Assembly (NCBI RefSeq): GCF_000179555.1
Contig: NZ_AECZ01000015.1
Location: forward strand, 47,447-111,446
DNA: 64,000 nucleotides
Reading direction: 5' to 3'
Source: Solidesulfovibrio fructosivorans JJ]
Lineage (GTDB): Bacteria > Desulfobacterota > Desulfovibrionia > Desulfovibrionales > Desulfovibrionaceae
Shown here: piece after piece, positions 1 through 8,163 of the stretch
Position numbering within the stretch: the stretch's first letter is position 1
Layout of the letters: the number at the start of each line of letters is the position of its first letter
Made by a program: the position numbers and the translations under genes
The notes under the pieces: generated by a model
What the model saw: only the letters and a program-made list of their open reading frames with translations
Told to the model about the DNA's origin: nothing
The model's database searches: none

Positions 1-583
1 GGCCATGGTGGTGGCTTTTCTCCGGATGGAACTGCACGCCCCAAATATTGTCCCAGGCAACGGCGCTGGCGAAAATCTCTCCGTAATCGGTCTGTGCCGC
101 CACTTGCTCCGGGGTATTGCAAAATGCGGCATAGGAATGGACGAAATAATACGGCAAGTCGGGATCGATGTCGGTGAAAAGTAACGCGCCGGGGCGGCAG
201 GACACCGTATTCCAGCCCACATGGGGCACCCGCAACCGCCTGTCTCCCTCGGGGGGGCGCAATCGCCGCGTCTCGGCGTCAATCCAGCCCAGTCCCGGCC
301 GGCGGCCTTCTTCGCTGCCCCGGGTGAACAGCTGCATCCCCAGGCAGATGCCAAGCACTGGCGTTTTTTTCTCCAGCACGGCTATATTGAGCGCCTCTTC
401 CAATCCAGAATCCCGAAGATTTTTCATCCCGGCGTCAAAAGAGCCCACACCCGGCAGCACCAACTTTTCCGCGGTTGCCACCACGGCCGGATCGGCCGAG
501 ATCATGGCCTCGGCCTTGATGCGCGCGAACTTCATGGCCACCGAACGCAGGTTCCCCAGGCCATGGTCCACAATCACGATCAT
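1..583 (-). CDS. hisH: HisH-type glutamine amidotransferase subunit (C-terminus cut by window edge)
   Basis: Class I glutamine amidotransferase that releases ammonia from glutamine and normally passes it to a HisF partner. Seen: an N-terminus MIVIVDHGLGNLRS typical of HisH, the nucleophile motif GICLGMQLF with Cys at residue 80, and the His/Glu part of the triad as QFHPEKS close to the window edge. About 194 residues are present of a usual 200-210. Its ATG overlaps the TGA of the WbpG-type gene by 4 bases, so the two are translationally coupled. Next to WbpG rather than other his genes, it more likely serves sugar amidation (acetamidino group formation) than histidine synthesis; this is inferred from known WbpG-HisH-HisF sets. 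A hisF paralogue would be expected just beyond position 1. Confidence 0.93.
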   Translation of the reverse strand, partial: MIVIVDHGLGNLRSVAMKFARIKAEAMISADPAVVATAEKLVLPGVGSFDAGMKNLRDSGLEEALNIAVLEKKTPVLGICLGMQLFTRGSEEGRRPGLGWIDAETRRLRPPEGDRRLRVPHVGWNTVSCRPGALLFTDIDPDLPYYFVHSYAAFCNTPEQVAAQTDYGEIFASAVAWDNIWGVQFHPEKSHHHG

Positions 584-1749
584 TGCGGGCAGGCTCCCTG
601 ATCGTCCCCGGGTGCATAGACATATTTATAGTACAGCACCGGCGGGACAACGCCCAGGCGCGTGCCCAAGGCGAGTGGGCCACGCAATGCTCGCAACAAT
701 GGATAAGTCGTGGGATAATCCTGGAAGGTCTTGACCGGCGCGTCCATGATCGCATCGAATTCGGCCTGGGTCAGTTCCAGCTTCCGGATCGTGTATTCCA
801 CGAGTTCCGGCTTTTCCGGGTACGGCTCAGCTTGAATCGTCGCCAGCGCTTCATCCCGGGATATTTTCCCGGAACGTACCCTGGCCGAAAGCCCTAGCTT
901 GCGTTTGTCGATGCCGAATTTCCGGGGCAGCAGGTAGGATTGAAAAAAATGAGTGTAAAGCGACTCGTGATGATGGCCGCCGTAGTCCTGCCAATCGATT
1001 TCCCGGGCCAAGACCGCCGCCGCCTCCTTCTTGTCGTATTCCATATAGTTCAGAAAGGGCAGAATATGAATGCGTCGACCGAACATGTACCAGGCGAGCG
1101 CGAGCAGGGATAGATTGGGCACGTTCGTTCGGGCCGAGCCCGAAAAACGCTTGTGCACGGAGCGAATGTAACGACCGTCAAAATAGGTCCAATCCCGCGG
1201 CACAATTCCCTCGGTCCGGAAGCTATGGCCGCTTAGGACATAGCGCAAGCCATCCCTGGCAGCGGATTGGAGCAGCACGGCGCTGATGGCCATGTCCGTG
1301 GGGATCTCGGCGTCCGAGGTAGAAGCCTTGAGAAAAGAAATCTGCAGGCGGCGAAAATCGTCCCAGTCCACCACATGGGTGTAGAGCTCGACGCCAAGCC
1401 TGCGTGTGGCGTTTTCGATGTTATGAACCGCGATTTCCGAATCCCAGCCGTTGTCGAAATGCACAGCCAGGGGGCGCAACCCGAGGGAAACGGCTTTAAA
1501 CAGCGTATAGGTGCTGTCCACCCCGCCGCTGACCCCGACCACGCAGTCATAGGACTTGCCACGTCCGGAGGCCTTGATGCGAGCTACCAGTTCCTCAAGA
1601 CGCCTTTCGCCAGCCTCTCCGAGCGGATAGCGCTTTTCCATGGTGTCGTGGATCTTGCAGAATTGACACACCCCGTTTGCATCAAAGACGATGCTTCTGA
1701 TGGTTTTATCATAGAGGCAGCGGGAACAGACACGGGGAGGGGTAGCCAT
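580..1749 (-). CDS. wbpG: N-acetyl sugar amidotransferase, WbpG/PseA family
   Basis: ATP-pyrophosphatase-type enzyme that activates a sugar acetamido group and uses ammonia to make an acetamidino group on surface sugars. Seen in the 389 residues: two N-terminal cysteine pairs (CSRC at 8-11, CQFC at 28-31) and a PP-loop SGGVDS at 74-79. The ATG at 1749 is preceded by CGGAG at good spacing; an upstream in-frame GTG at 1800 lacks such a site. It overlaps hisH by ATGA. Family knowledge: WbpG homologues work with HisH/HisF-like partners on 2,3-diacetamido-uronic acids or on pseudaminic/legionaminic acid. The WbpB/D/E homologues at the other end of this window make the uronic-acid substrate plausible, though this is inference. 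Confidence 0.9.
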   Translation of the reverse strand: MATPPRVCSRCLYDKTIRSIVFDANGVCQFCKIHDTMEKRYPLGEAGERRLEELVARIKASGRGKSYDCVVGVSGGVDSTYTLFKAVSLGLRPLAVHFDNGWDSEIAVHNIENATRRLGVELYTHVVDWDDFRRLQISFLKASTSDAEIPTDMAISAVLLQSAARDGLRYVLSGHSFRTEGIVPRDWTYFDGRYIRSVHKRFSGSARTNVPNLSLLALAWYMFGRRIHILPFLNYMEYDKKEAAAVLAREIDWQDYGGHHHESLYTHFFQSYLLPRKFGIDKRKLGLSARVRSGKISRDEALATIQAEPYPEKPELVEYTIRKLELTQAEFDAIMDAPVKTFQDYPTTYPLLRALRGPLALGTRLGVVPPVLYYKYVYAPGDDQGACPQ

Positions 1750-1855
1750 GGGAAACTCCGGAGAAACGATCCTCGGTTGGTCAGGGTGCCGGACTACCAC
1801 AGGTAGCCCATTCGCCCAGGCGGTTCAAGGCGCCGCGCGCGGTAGATACAGACGC

Positions 1856-2956
1856 TTACTTGTACAGCCGATCGTTGTCGAGCATGTCCATCCACATGGC
1901 CGAGAGCAGAAACTGAATGCCACTTATGATCAAGAAGACGAACAACAGTAACGCTGAAAAAGTCCAAGATTTGCTCTCAAAAACGTCAGCCATCAAACGT
2001 AAAAAAAGCAGACCACCACCCAAAAGTGTTAAAAAAGATAAATGGTACAGCATGAAAAGAGGGTGGAAATCCTTAAAAAGATATTTTATCCACAAACGCT
2101 TAAAAAAAGACTTAAACAAGAGCCAGCTTATAGAAGGTATCACCCTAAAAACATTCATTTTTGATGTCTCGCCCACATTGTAAACAGGCTTTATCTCCAC
2201 TTCACGAAGTGTACAAAAGGCGATGTTGAGCTTGACCAACATGTCATTCGGCATACCGTAACGCCGATAGATCTTGTGGATGCGAAGGCCCTGCAATGCA
2301 TTGAGCGAAATGGCGGTGTAGCCGGTTTGGGTATCGGAGACGCGCCAGTAGCCGGAGGCGATCTTGGTCAGCATGGACAGGATGGAATTGCCGAAGTACC
2401 GCAACTTGGGAATGACCAGCCAAGCTGAACGGTGGATCAGTCGGTTCCCCTTAACGTAATCAATCCCCTCGTCCACCACAGGCCTGCAGATGCTTTCCAG
2501 CTCCGCCGGGTCCATCTGGCCATCACCGGCCATCACGGCTGTACATTCGATGCGCAGATCCTTGCACAGCTTATATCCTCGCGCAATGGCCGCACCCACG
2601 CCACCGTTTTCCAGATTGTCAACCAAAATAACTCGATCTGCATTCGGCGAGCAGTTGTGCACTTTTGATGGCACAAAATATTTGATTTCCTCCTCGTCCA
2701 TGCGCTGCACGAGAAGCTCTGCCCTATTGTAAACGCTATCTTGCCGCAAAATACCATCATTCTCTTCTTCGAGCAGGGGAACAGTATTGTGAGCGTCCAT
2801 GTAATCGAGCACACGCTGGCGGGTATCGTCCCTGGAACAATCGTTGACGACTACAATATGATCCACGAACTCCGGCATTGTGTTCAACACCTTCGTGATC
2901 TGACTGCCTTCGTTATAGGCAGGTACGACCACGGCCACGGTCTTGCCAGAAAGCAT
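1856..2956 (-). CDS. GT2 glycosyltransferase, dolichyl-phosphate-mannose-synthase-like, with C-terminal membrane helices
   Basis: Probably transfers a sugar from a nucleotide donor to a polyprenyl phosphate or glycan intermediate at the inner membrane. Seen in 366 residues: the GT-A opening VAVVVPAYNEG, NDCSRDDT, then AGDGQMD as the probable metal-binding motif, and two hydrophobic C-terminal segments. Between NDCSRDDT and the usual NGGVGAA segment sits an extra charged stretch of roughly 60 residues not normal for DPM1-like enzymes. The ATG at 2956 was chosen because GAGG lies 8 bases upstream; further upstream in-frame starts lack a site. The last third of the gene (about 1910-2200) is much richer in A+T than its neighbours, suggesting acquisition or recombination. 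Donor and acceptor are unknown. Confidence 0.82.
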   Translation of the reverse strand: MLSGKTVAVVVPAYNEGSQITKVLNTMPEFVDHIVVVNDCSRDDTRQRVLDYMDAHNTVPLLEEENDGILRQDSVYNRAELLVQRMDEEEIKYFVPSKVHNCSPNADRVILVDNLENGGVGAAIARGYKLCKDLRIECTAVMAGDGQMDPAELESICRPVVDEGIDYVKGNRLIHRSAWLVIPKLRYFGNSILSMLTKIASGYWRVSDTQTGYTAISLNALQGLRIHKIYRRYGMPNDMLVKLNIAFCTLREVEIKPVYNVGETSKMNVFRVIPSISWLLFKSFFKRLWIKYLFKDFHPLFMLYHLSFLTLLGGGLLFLRLMADVFESKSWTFSALLLFVFLIISGIQFLLSAMWMDMLDNDRLYK

Positions 2957-3026
2957 AAAAGCTGACCTCATTTGAACTGTGTTGGCGCATGCCACGCACA
3001 TCTTTTGTCAACAGGAAGTGCATCCG

Positions 3027-4040
3027 TCAAGAACAACCGGGCCGACGCCGCCGGGTGCATGAATGCGAACTGGAGGACGGCTTGCGGCCGATGGACTTAT
3101 CCACAATGAAAAGCGGACGTTTTCTGGTTTGCTCCAGGTTGTTCCAGAGGTAGCCGCCCACGATGCCGAAGCCGAGGAAAAGCACCGAGACAATGACGAG
3201 TTCCAATACAATCACGGAAGGCCAGCCAGGCGTACTGATAAAGCCAAGCAGTGAAGCCACGACCACGTAGGCGATGCCAATGGCGCTCAAGATCGACATA
3301 AGCAGCCCAAGCAGCACGAAAATGCGCAGTGGAAACGAGGAAAACGCCACCACCGAATGGAAGGCGTAGGAAAGCTTTTTGCCAAACGTCCACATGGAGT
3401 GCCCGTGGACGCGTTCGGCCCGGTCGTATTCGAGTATGGCCCGGTCGAAGCCGGCCCAGACGATCAGTCCTATAAGGCTGGTCTTTTTCTCCGAGGACTG
3501 CAGGATCACCCGGACCACGCAGCGGTCGATGAGGCAAAAGTCGAAGCCGCCCGGCGGCATCTCCGGCATGACAAGCTTCCGGTAGAGCGTATGAAACGCC
3601 TGGGCCAGAAATTTGGAAACGCCCGGGTCCTCACGGCGCCGTCTGGCGCACAGCACAACTTTCTTGCCGCTCCGCCAGCTGGCCAGCATCTCCGGGAGCA
3701 TCTCCGGCGGGTCCTGGAGATCCGCCGACAAAATCACTGCTGCGTCGCAGTCGGCGACCTGGGCCAGGCCGGCGGCGATGGCGGTAAAGGATCCGTGGTT
3801 GCGCGAGAGCAGCAGCACCCGCACCCGCGCGTCCGACGCGGCGAGACGCTCCAGCACGGCTTGTGATCCATCCGGGGACCGGTCGTTGACGAACTGGAGC
3901 ACGAGCTCCACCCCGCAACCGACCACAGCGGCGGTGATGCGGCGATAAAGCTCCGGCAGGCTCCCCTCGTTGCCGTAGACCGGCACGACCACGGCCAGCC
4001 GGGGACGCTTGCCGGCCGGATGCCGGACCGCCTTTCTCAT
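3027..4040 (-). CDS. GT2 glycosyltransferase, GtrB/ArnC-like, two C-terminal transmembrane helices
   Basis: Membrane-anchored GT-A glycosyltransferase, 337 residues. Seen: LAVVVPVYGNEGSL at the N-terminus, FVNDRSPDGS, SADLQDPPEM (the DxD-equivalent with the DLQDPPE signature of polyprenyl-phosphate glycosyltransferases), and two long hydrophobic helices near the C-terminus followed by a basic tail. The family usually makes polyprenyl-phosphate-linked sugars used by a GT-C enzyme; the GT-C-like protein at 6182-7705 in the same operon would be a natural partner (inference). The start at 4040 overlaps the acetyltransferase stop as ATGA, which fixes the start and implies coupling. Confidence 0.88.
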   Translation of the reverse strand: MRKAVRHPAGKRPRLAVVVPVYGNEGSLPELYRRITAAVVGCGVELVLQFVNDRSPDGSQAVLERLAASDARVRVLLLSRNHGSFTAIAAGLAQVADCDAAVILSADLQDPPEMLPEMLASWRSGKKVVLCARRRREDPGVSKFLAQAFHTLYRKLVMPEMPPGGFDFCLIDRCVVRVILQSSEKKTSLIGLIVWAGFDRAILEYDRAERVHGHSMWTFGKKLSYAFHSVVAFSSFPLRIFVLLGLLMSILSAIGIAYVVVASLLGFISTPGWPSVIVLELVIVSVLFLGFGIVGGYLWNNLEQTRKRPLFIVDKSIGRKPSSSSHSCTRRRRPGCS

Positions 4041-4621
4041 AACGGCCTTGCCGCGCGGCAGACCATGCCCGCGTGCGGGGCGTCGCCGGTCCAATCGCCA
4101 ACGCTGCATCGCAGTCCTTCCTTGCAAGAAACGAGTTTGCCGCCGCAGCGGCACACCTGTCCGGCCGGGCGGGCCGGATTGCCGACCACCAAGGTAAAAG
4201 GCGGTACATCGCGGGTAACCACCGCACCGGCTCCGATCATGGCATAGCTTCCGATGGTGACACCCGGCGTAAGGACCGCGCCGGCTCCGATGGAACAGCC
4301 GCCCTCGAGAATCGTGGCCAATGCCGGGAGGTAGCGCTTGCTGCGCGGATAGCGGTCGTTGGCGAATACGGCCGACGGGCCGATAAAGACATCGTTGCCC
4401 ACGCGAACGCCTTCCCAAAGCGCCACGTGGCATTTGACCGTAACCCGGTCGCCAAGGACCACGCCGCTCTCGAGAAAGACAAAGTCGCAGATGTTGGCGT
4501 CACGGCCGATGACCACCCCGGGCAGCACATGGGCGAAGGCCCAAATCCGCGAGCCCGGGCCAACGGCGTCGGTTTCGCAGATGCCCTGAGGATGCACGAA
4601 AACGTCTTGCGGGGCGCTCAC
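4037..4621 (-). CDS. Left-handed beta-helix N-acetyltransferase, WbpD/WlbB-like
   Basis: Hexapeptide-repeat acyltransferase of 194 residues, expected to acetylate an amino group of a nucleotide sugar. Seen: repeating hexapeptides through the first 150 residues (for example GVVLGDRVTV, GCSIGAGAVLTPGVTIGS), the VVTRDVPPFTLVVGNPAR ending of this family, and a cysteine-containing tail (CRCGGKLVSC) like the zinc knuckle of WbpD-type proteins. It overlaps the epimerase upstream and the GT2 downstream by four bases each, so the three are one translational unit. The C-terminal domain of the fusion at 61120-62712 is the same family; which sugar each serves cannot be told from sequence. Confidence 0.87.
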   Translation of the reverse strand: MSAPQDVFVHPQGICETDAVGPGSRIWAFAHVLPGVVIGRDANICDFVFLESGVVLGDRVTVKCHVALWEGVRVGNDVFIGPSAVFANDRYPRSKRYLPALATILEGGCSIGAGAVLTPGVTIGSYAMIGAGAVVTRDVPPFTLVVGNPARPAGQVCRCGGKLVSCKEGLRCSVGDWTGDAPHAGMVCRAARPL

Positions 4622-5622
4622 CAGTAATACTCCCGGTTCTCGCGATAATAAGCGATCGTCTCGGCCACGCCGCCCGCCAGGGCCGTACTCGGTCGCCAGC
4701 CGGTCACCCGGTTGATCTTGCTGATATCGGTATAAAAATCACCTGGTTCCTGGGCTTTGCGCTCCGGAGAGAAAGGCGTGAACGTAAGCTCGCCACTTCC
4801 GGCCTGGGCCACGATGGTCTCAGCCAGGGTCAAAAAATCCGAGGGGGCGTCATGGCCGATGTTGAAAACCTCGCCTTCGGCCTCGGGCGTGACAGCCAAA
4901 AGAAGCAGGGCGTCCACGCAGTCGTCGATGTAGAGAAAGTCGCGCTTGATGCGGCCATCGCCGAAAATGGGAATGAGATCGCCATCGATGGCCAGCCGCA
5001 TGAACCAGTTGGCCACGCCGAAGCGGTTGTGGCGCATCTGGGCCCGGGGGCCGTAAATATTGGTCAGGCGCGAAAGCACACAGCGGATGCCGTGGTTGCG
5101 GTGATAGCTGCGCATGATGTGTTCGGCGGCCAAAAGCGAAATTTCGTAAATACCCTTGGGTTCGGGCTTGGTCTCCTCGCCGGCCGGGAGTTGCAGCACG
5201 GAGCCGTATTGGCCGCGCGAGCCGAGCTTGATCACTTTGGCTGTGGGGTTGAACCGCCGCAAGGCCTCCATGACCACGGCTGTGCCTTTGATGTTGATGT
5301 CGATGTCCGGAAAGGGATCGGACAGGCTTTTTAAATGGCAGACCTGGGCCGCGCTATGAAAGACGTAGTCCTTTTCGCGCACGAGCCAGTCCATGGCGGC
5401 GGCGTCGCGGATGTCGCAGAAGTTGATGACCGCAGCATCGCGCACGGGGGCGATGTTGCGCAGATTGCCGCCGTATTCCTCGATCATGGCGTCGGCCAGG
5501 GTGACCGTGGCGCCGCAGTCAACGAGGCGTAAGGCCAGCGAGGAGCCGAGAAATCCCAGGCCGCCAAGAATGAGCACACGACGGCCGCGAAAGGCCTCGC
5601 GAAAAAGGATATCGGTATTCAT
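4618..5622 (-). CDS. NAD-dependent epimerase/dehydratase (extended SDR) lacking the catalytic lysine
   Basis: Sugar-nucleotide epimerase, dehydratase or decarboxylase-like protein of 334 residues. Seen: Rossmann motif GGLGFLGSS near residue 20, a conserved Ser in GSRGQYGS, then IYEISLLAAEH where the family has YxxxK. Here the residue four after Tyr is Leu (codon CTT), so the usual catalytic lysine is absent. LTNIYGPR and RDFLYIDDCVDAL are normal family landmarks. The ATG at 5622 has GAGG upstream and overlaps the preceding stop as ATGA. The missing lysine suggests either altered chemistry or a binding role; the reaction is not assignable. Confidence 0.85.
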   Translation of the reverse strand: MNTDILFREAFRGRRVLILGGLGFLGSSLALRLVDCGATVTLADAMIEEYGGNLRNIAPVRDAAVINFCDIRDAAAMDWLVREKDYVFHSAAQVCHLKSLSDPFPDIDINIKGTAVVMEALRRFNPTAKVIKLGSRGQYGSVLQLPAGEETKPEPKGIYEISLLAAEHIMRSYHRNHGIRCVLSRLTNIYGPRAQMRHNRFGVANWFMRLAIDGDLIPIFGDGRIKRDFLYIDDCVDALLLLAVTPEAEGEVFNIGHDAPSDFLTLAETIVAQAGSGELTFTPFSPERKAQEPGDFYTDISKINRVTGWRPSTALAGGVAETIAYYRENREYYW

Positions 5623-6185
5623 GGAGCCTCGAAAAAGACAATTTTGCCCTTGTGCCAGAGCTGGCTGCCCTGGCCTTTGAGCACGATTTCCAGGGTAATG
5701 GGAAATTCTTCGTCCGACCAGCCGTTTTCCACGCAACCCAGGCACAATGGGTATTGCGCCCCAACCTGGGTCCAGCGGCCGTCGCGGCCGGACAGCGAAA
5801 AAAGCTTTTTGCTGAAAGGGCCAAGCAGTTCGTTAACTGTCACTGAAGCGGCCGCACCGGACAGACGAGGATAAAAGACCACCCGATCGCTATATTTGCG
5901 CAGCCGGACAACGATCCGGGCCTCTTCCTGGCCCGGTTTTGGGGTGTACATACGCCAGCCGGGCGTATCGGTCGCGATATCCGCCGCGTCCCCCCACTCC
6001 GGTCGCTGCTCCATATTGGAACAGCCGAGCAGCCGGGTATGGCGCGGGACCGGATCGACCACCGGCAGGGTCAGGGCGCAATAACTGTCATGAAGGGGAT
6101 GCCCGGTGGCAACGCCGAACCCTATCAGGGCAGCCAGGGCCAGCAGCCAGGAGGCTGAAGCGGAAAAATGGGTGCGCCATCTCAC
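5619..6185 (-). CDS. Exported or membrane-anchored protein of unknown function
   Basis: 188 residues with a positively charged start and one hydrophobic segment (about residues 12-27, WLLALAALIGFG), consistent with a signal peptide or a single anchor; the rest is soluble and probably beta-rich. I recognise no family. It starts with GTG at 6185, overlapping the stop of the upstream membrane protein as GTGA, with GGAGG a few bases before it. Being locked between a GT-C-like protein and a sugar epimerase, it likely acts on the same glycan or assists the membrane protein; that is positional inference only. Confidence 0.75.
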   Translation of the reverse strand: MRWRTHFSASASWLLALAALIGFGVATGHPLHDSYCALTLPVVDPVPRHTRLLGCSNMEQRPEWGDAADIATDTPGWRMYTPKPGQEEARIVVRLRKYSDRVVFYPRLSGAAASVTVNELLGPFSKKLFSLSGRDGRWTQVGAQYPLCLGCVENGWSDEEFPITLEIVLKGQGSQLWHKGKIVFFEAP

Positions 6186-7705
6186 GGAGCAGCCTCCGGA
6201 TACGAGGCGAAACCGAAGGCCACGTCGTTACGATAAAGCGTCCCGGCCGGAGTCTCGGCCACAGCGGTCAAAGGTGTATGTCGGGAGGCCAGGGCGGCCG
6301 CCGCCGGGGGGAGCAGGACAAAGCCAGCCCGGAGCGGCTGTTCAAGGGCCGAAATATCATACAGCTCGATGCCGTAGGCCGGCGGTGCCGCCAGATAAGC
6401 GACAACTGGCTTGGTCGCGGGCACGGCCAGGGTGCGCAGCCAGGGCGAAGAAGCTCCGAGGCTCAGGGACAAAGTCGGGTTCATGGCCGTGGCCTGGGCG
6501 GCGATGCGCGGCGCGAAACCACGGAAGTCGTCATAGGCCGGACGCACAAAAAGTGCGTATTGGTGGGCCAGCGTCATCGGCAACAGCGCCAGGCCAGCGG
6601 CCGTCGTCCAAGCCAAAACCGTGGTCCGCGAACGCGGCGGCAGGGTTTTGACGGCATAGGTCAGGGAAAGGACGAAATGGGCAGCGAGCAGCCGGGACAA
6701 ATGTCGGCCGGAGCCATTGTAGAGGGCGACGTAAGCCAGAAACGGCGCTCCCATATTGCACAGATGCACCGCCAGTGCGTACAGGCGGGCGCGTTTGCCG
6801 CCGGCGGTCACGACCATGGCCATGCCGGTGGCGCTCAACATGAGCAACAGGACCAGAGTATGGTAGCGGTTGTCGGCAAAATTGGTCAGGTTGCGTAGAT
6901 TATTCAAAAAAAGCGGCAGGCGATCGAGAAATCCGCCGGAAAGCACGGCTGCACCTGGATTGGTGCCGGGCGAGGCGATCCAGGACGCGGCGGTAAGAGA
7001 GAAAAGGGCATAGCCGGCTAGCAGACACAGCCCGCCCCACAACAGGGCACGCCAGCTCTCGCGCCAGTGGCCCGACCCGGCACAAAAAAAGACCGCCGGG
7101 AACAAGACGGCCCAGGTCGGCCTGGTCAGCGTCGCGGCCAGAACCAACCCGAGGACGATCCAAAAGCGTCGCCGAATAGCCGCGTCCCCCTGGCGGACCA
7201 GACCGGCCAGCGCCGCACCCAACACAAGCCCCAGCGCGCACTGGGCCGCGTCCTGGTAGGCAGTCGGCAACAACACAACAAGAGGAGGGAAGAGCGTCAG
7301 GCAAATGGACAAAAAAGCAAAGGTTCCCAGAGACAACCCTCTGGCGCTGCCCAAAAGGGCCAACGTCAGAAGCACCATATTGAAGGTGGGTGCCAGCCAG
7401 TTTTGCCAGCCGCCGCTCAGCTTGGCCAAGCCGCCATAAACCACGGCATAGGCCGCCCCATGTGGGCCAAATCGGCCGATTCTGGCAGTATGCCCGTTAC
7501 CACCGTAATAGCCGCCGGAAAATCCGGCCGCAGCGAAGGTAGAGGCTTCCCGCGTATACAGATATTGATCGAAATCATAGGCGGGCTGAAAATCCCCGAC
7601 GCTCGCCCCGATCAGGCGGGTAAGCAGAAAAAGGCCCACAAGAGCGGGAGTAGCGGACAGAACCACCACCATGACCAAGCGGCCCACGCGAGAAAGAATA
7701 TTCAT
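6182..7705 (-). CDS. Polytopic membrane protein, GT-C glycosyltransferase-like
   Basis: About 507 residues with many hydrophobic helices (roughly a dozen) and a first periplasmic loop carrying acidic residues (DFQPAYDFDQYLYTRE, about residues 38-53), the layout of GT-C enzymes that use polyprenyl-phosphate sugars. A soluble C-terminal part follows the last helix. No family name is certain. The ATG at 7705 begins MNILSRVGRL; an in-frame start at 7765 is possible, and neither has a strong ribosome site. It is first in the minus-strand operon that runs through to hisH, with divergent transcription of the SGNH gene at 7924, so the promoter should lie in 7706-7923. Confidence 0.7.
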   Translation of the reverse strand: MNILSRVGRLVMVVVLSATPALVGLFLLTRLIGASVGDFQPAYDFDQYLYTREASTFAAAGFSGGYYGGNGHTARIGRFGPHGAAYAVVYGGLAKLSGGWQNWLAPTFNMVLLTLALLGSARGLSLGTFAFLSICLTLFPPLVVLLPTAYQDAAQCALGLVLGAALAGLVRQGDAAIRRRFWIVLGLVLAATLTRPTWAVLFPAVFFCAGSGHWRESWRALLWGGLCLLAGYALFSLTAASWIASPGTNPGAAVLSGGFLDRLPLFLNNLRNLTNFADNRYHTLVLLLMLSATGMAMVVTAGGKRARLYALAVHLCNMGAPFLAYVALYNGSGRHLSRLLAAHFVLSLTYAVKTLPPRSRTTVLAWTTAAGLALLPMTLAHQYALFVRPAYDDFRGFAPRIAAQATAMNPTLSLSLGASSPWLRTLAVPATKPVVAYLAAPPAYGIELYDISALEQPLRAGFVLLPPAAAALASRHTPLTAVAETPAGTLYRNDVAFGFASYPEAAP

Positions 7706-7923
7706 GAGTATGTGGGCAGGCTCATAGCATTCCGCCAACCGACAAGGCAATATAAAGCCTCGCACACCACTGCCGTGCTATACGGACAGTGCGCTAACCG
7801 AGCCGTTTTCTGGTTGTTTTATCCGGGCACCGATGCTATTGCTGCCCCGCTTTTCGGTCTGGTGGAAATCATTCCTGCCTCCTGGCCAGACGCGGCAATC
7901 TGTTCTCCGACGAGAATCCTGAA

Positions 7924-8163
7924 ATGAAAGGATTTTCGCTTAAAATACGCATTCCAGCCTTGTGCGTCGTGCTGGCCGTATTGGGGTTGGAAGGCCTCAT
8001 GCGTCTTTTGCCGATGCCACCAGCTTCGCCTGGATACGAGTATGTCAAAAATGCCGGGATCTTCTACAAACATGGCCAGCCCGGCGTCAACAGCATGGGA
8101 TTTCAAGATCGCGAGCGGCAAAAGGAAAAACCGGCCGGTATCGGGCCAGGACAAAATCCCGGC
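7924..8163 (+). pseudogene. Truncated N-terminus of an SGNH/GDSL-hydrolase-type gene, in frame with the next gene
   Basis: Eighty codons encode an anchor segment (residues 8-27) and then VNSMGFQDRE followed by KEKPAGIG. This is the stretch that in polysaccharide-locus SGNH hydrolases comes just before the catalytic GDS block. The catalytic core is missing: the frame runs straight into a second complete anchor at 8164. I read it as the 5' remnant of a lost gene fused in frame to its neighbour; a genuine double-anchor protein starting at 7924 is the alternative. Confidence 0.55.

Noticed and set aside
3097..3537. Alternative minus-strand frame inside the GT2 gene
   Set aside because: Out-of-frame reading of the GT2 coding region with shadow-type composition.
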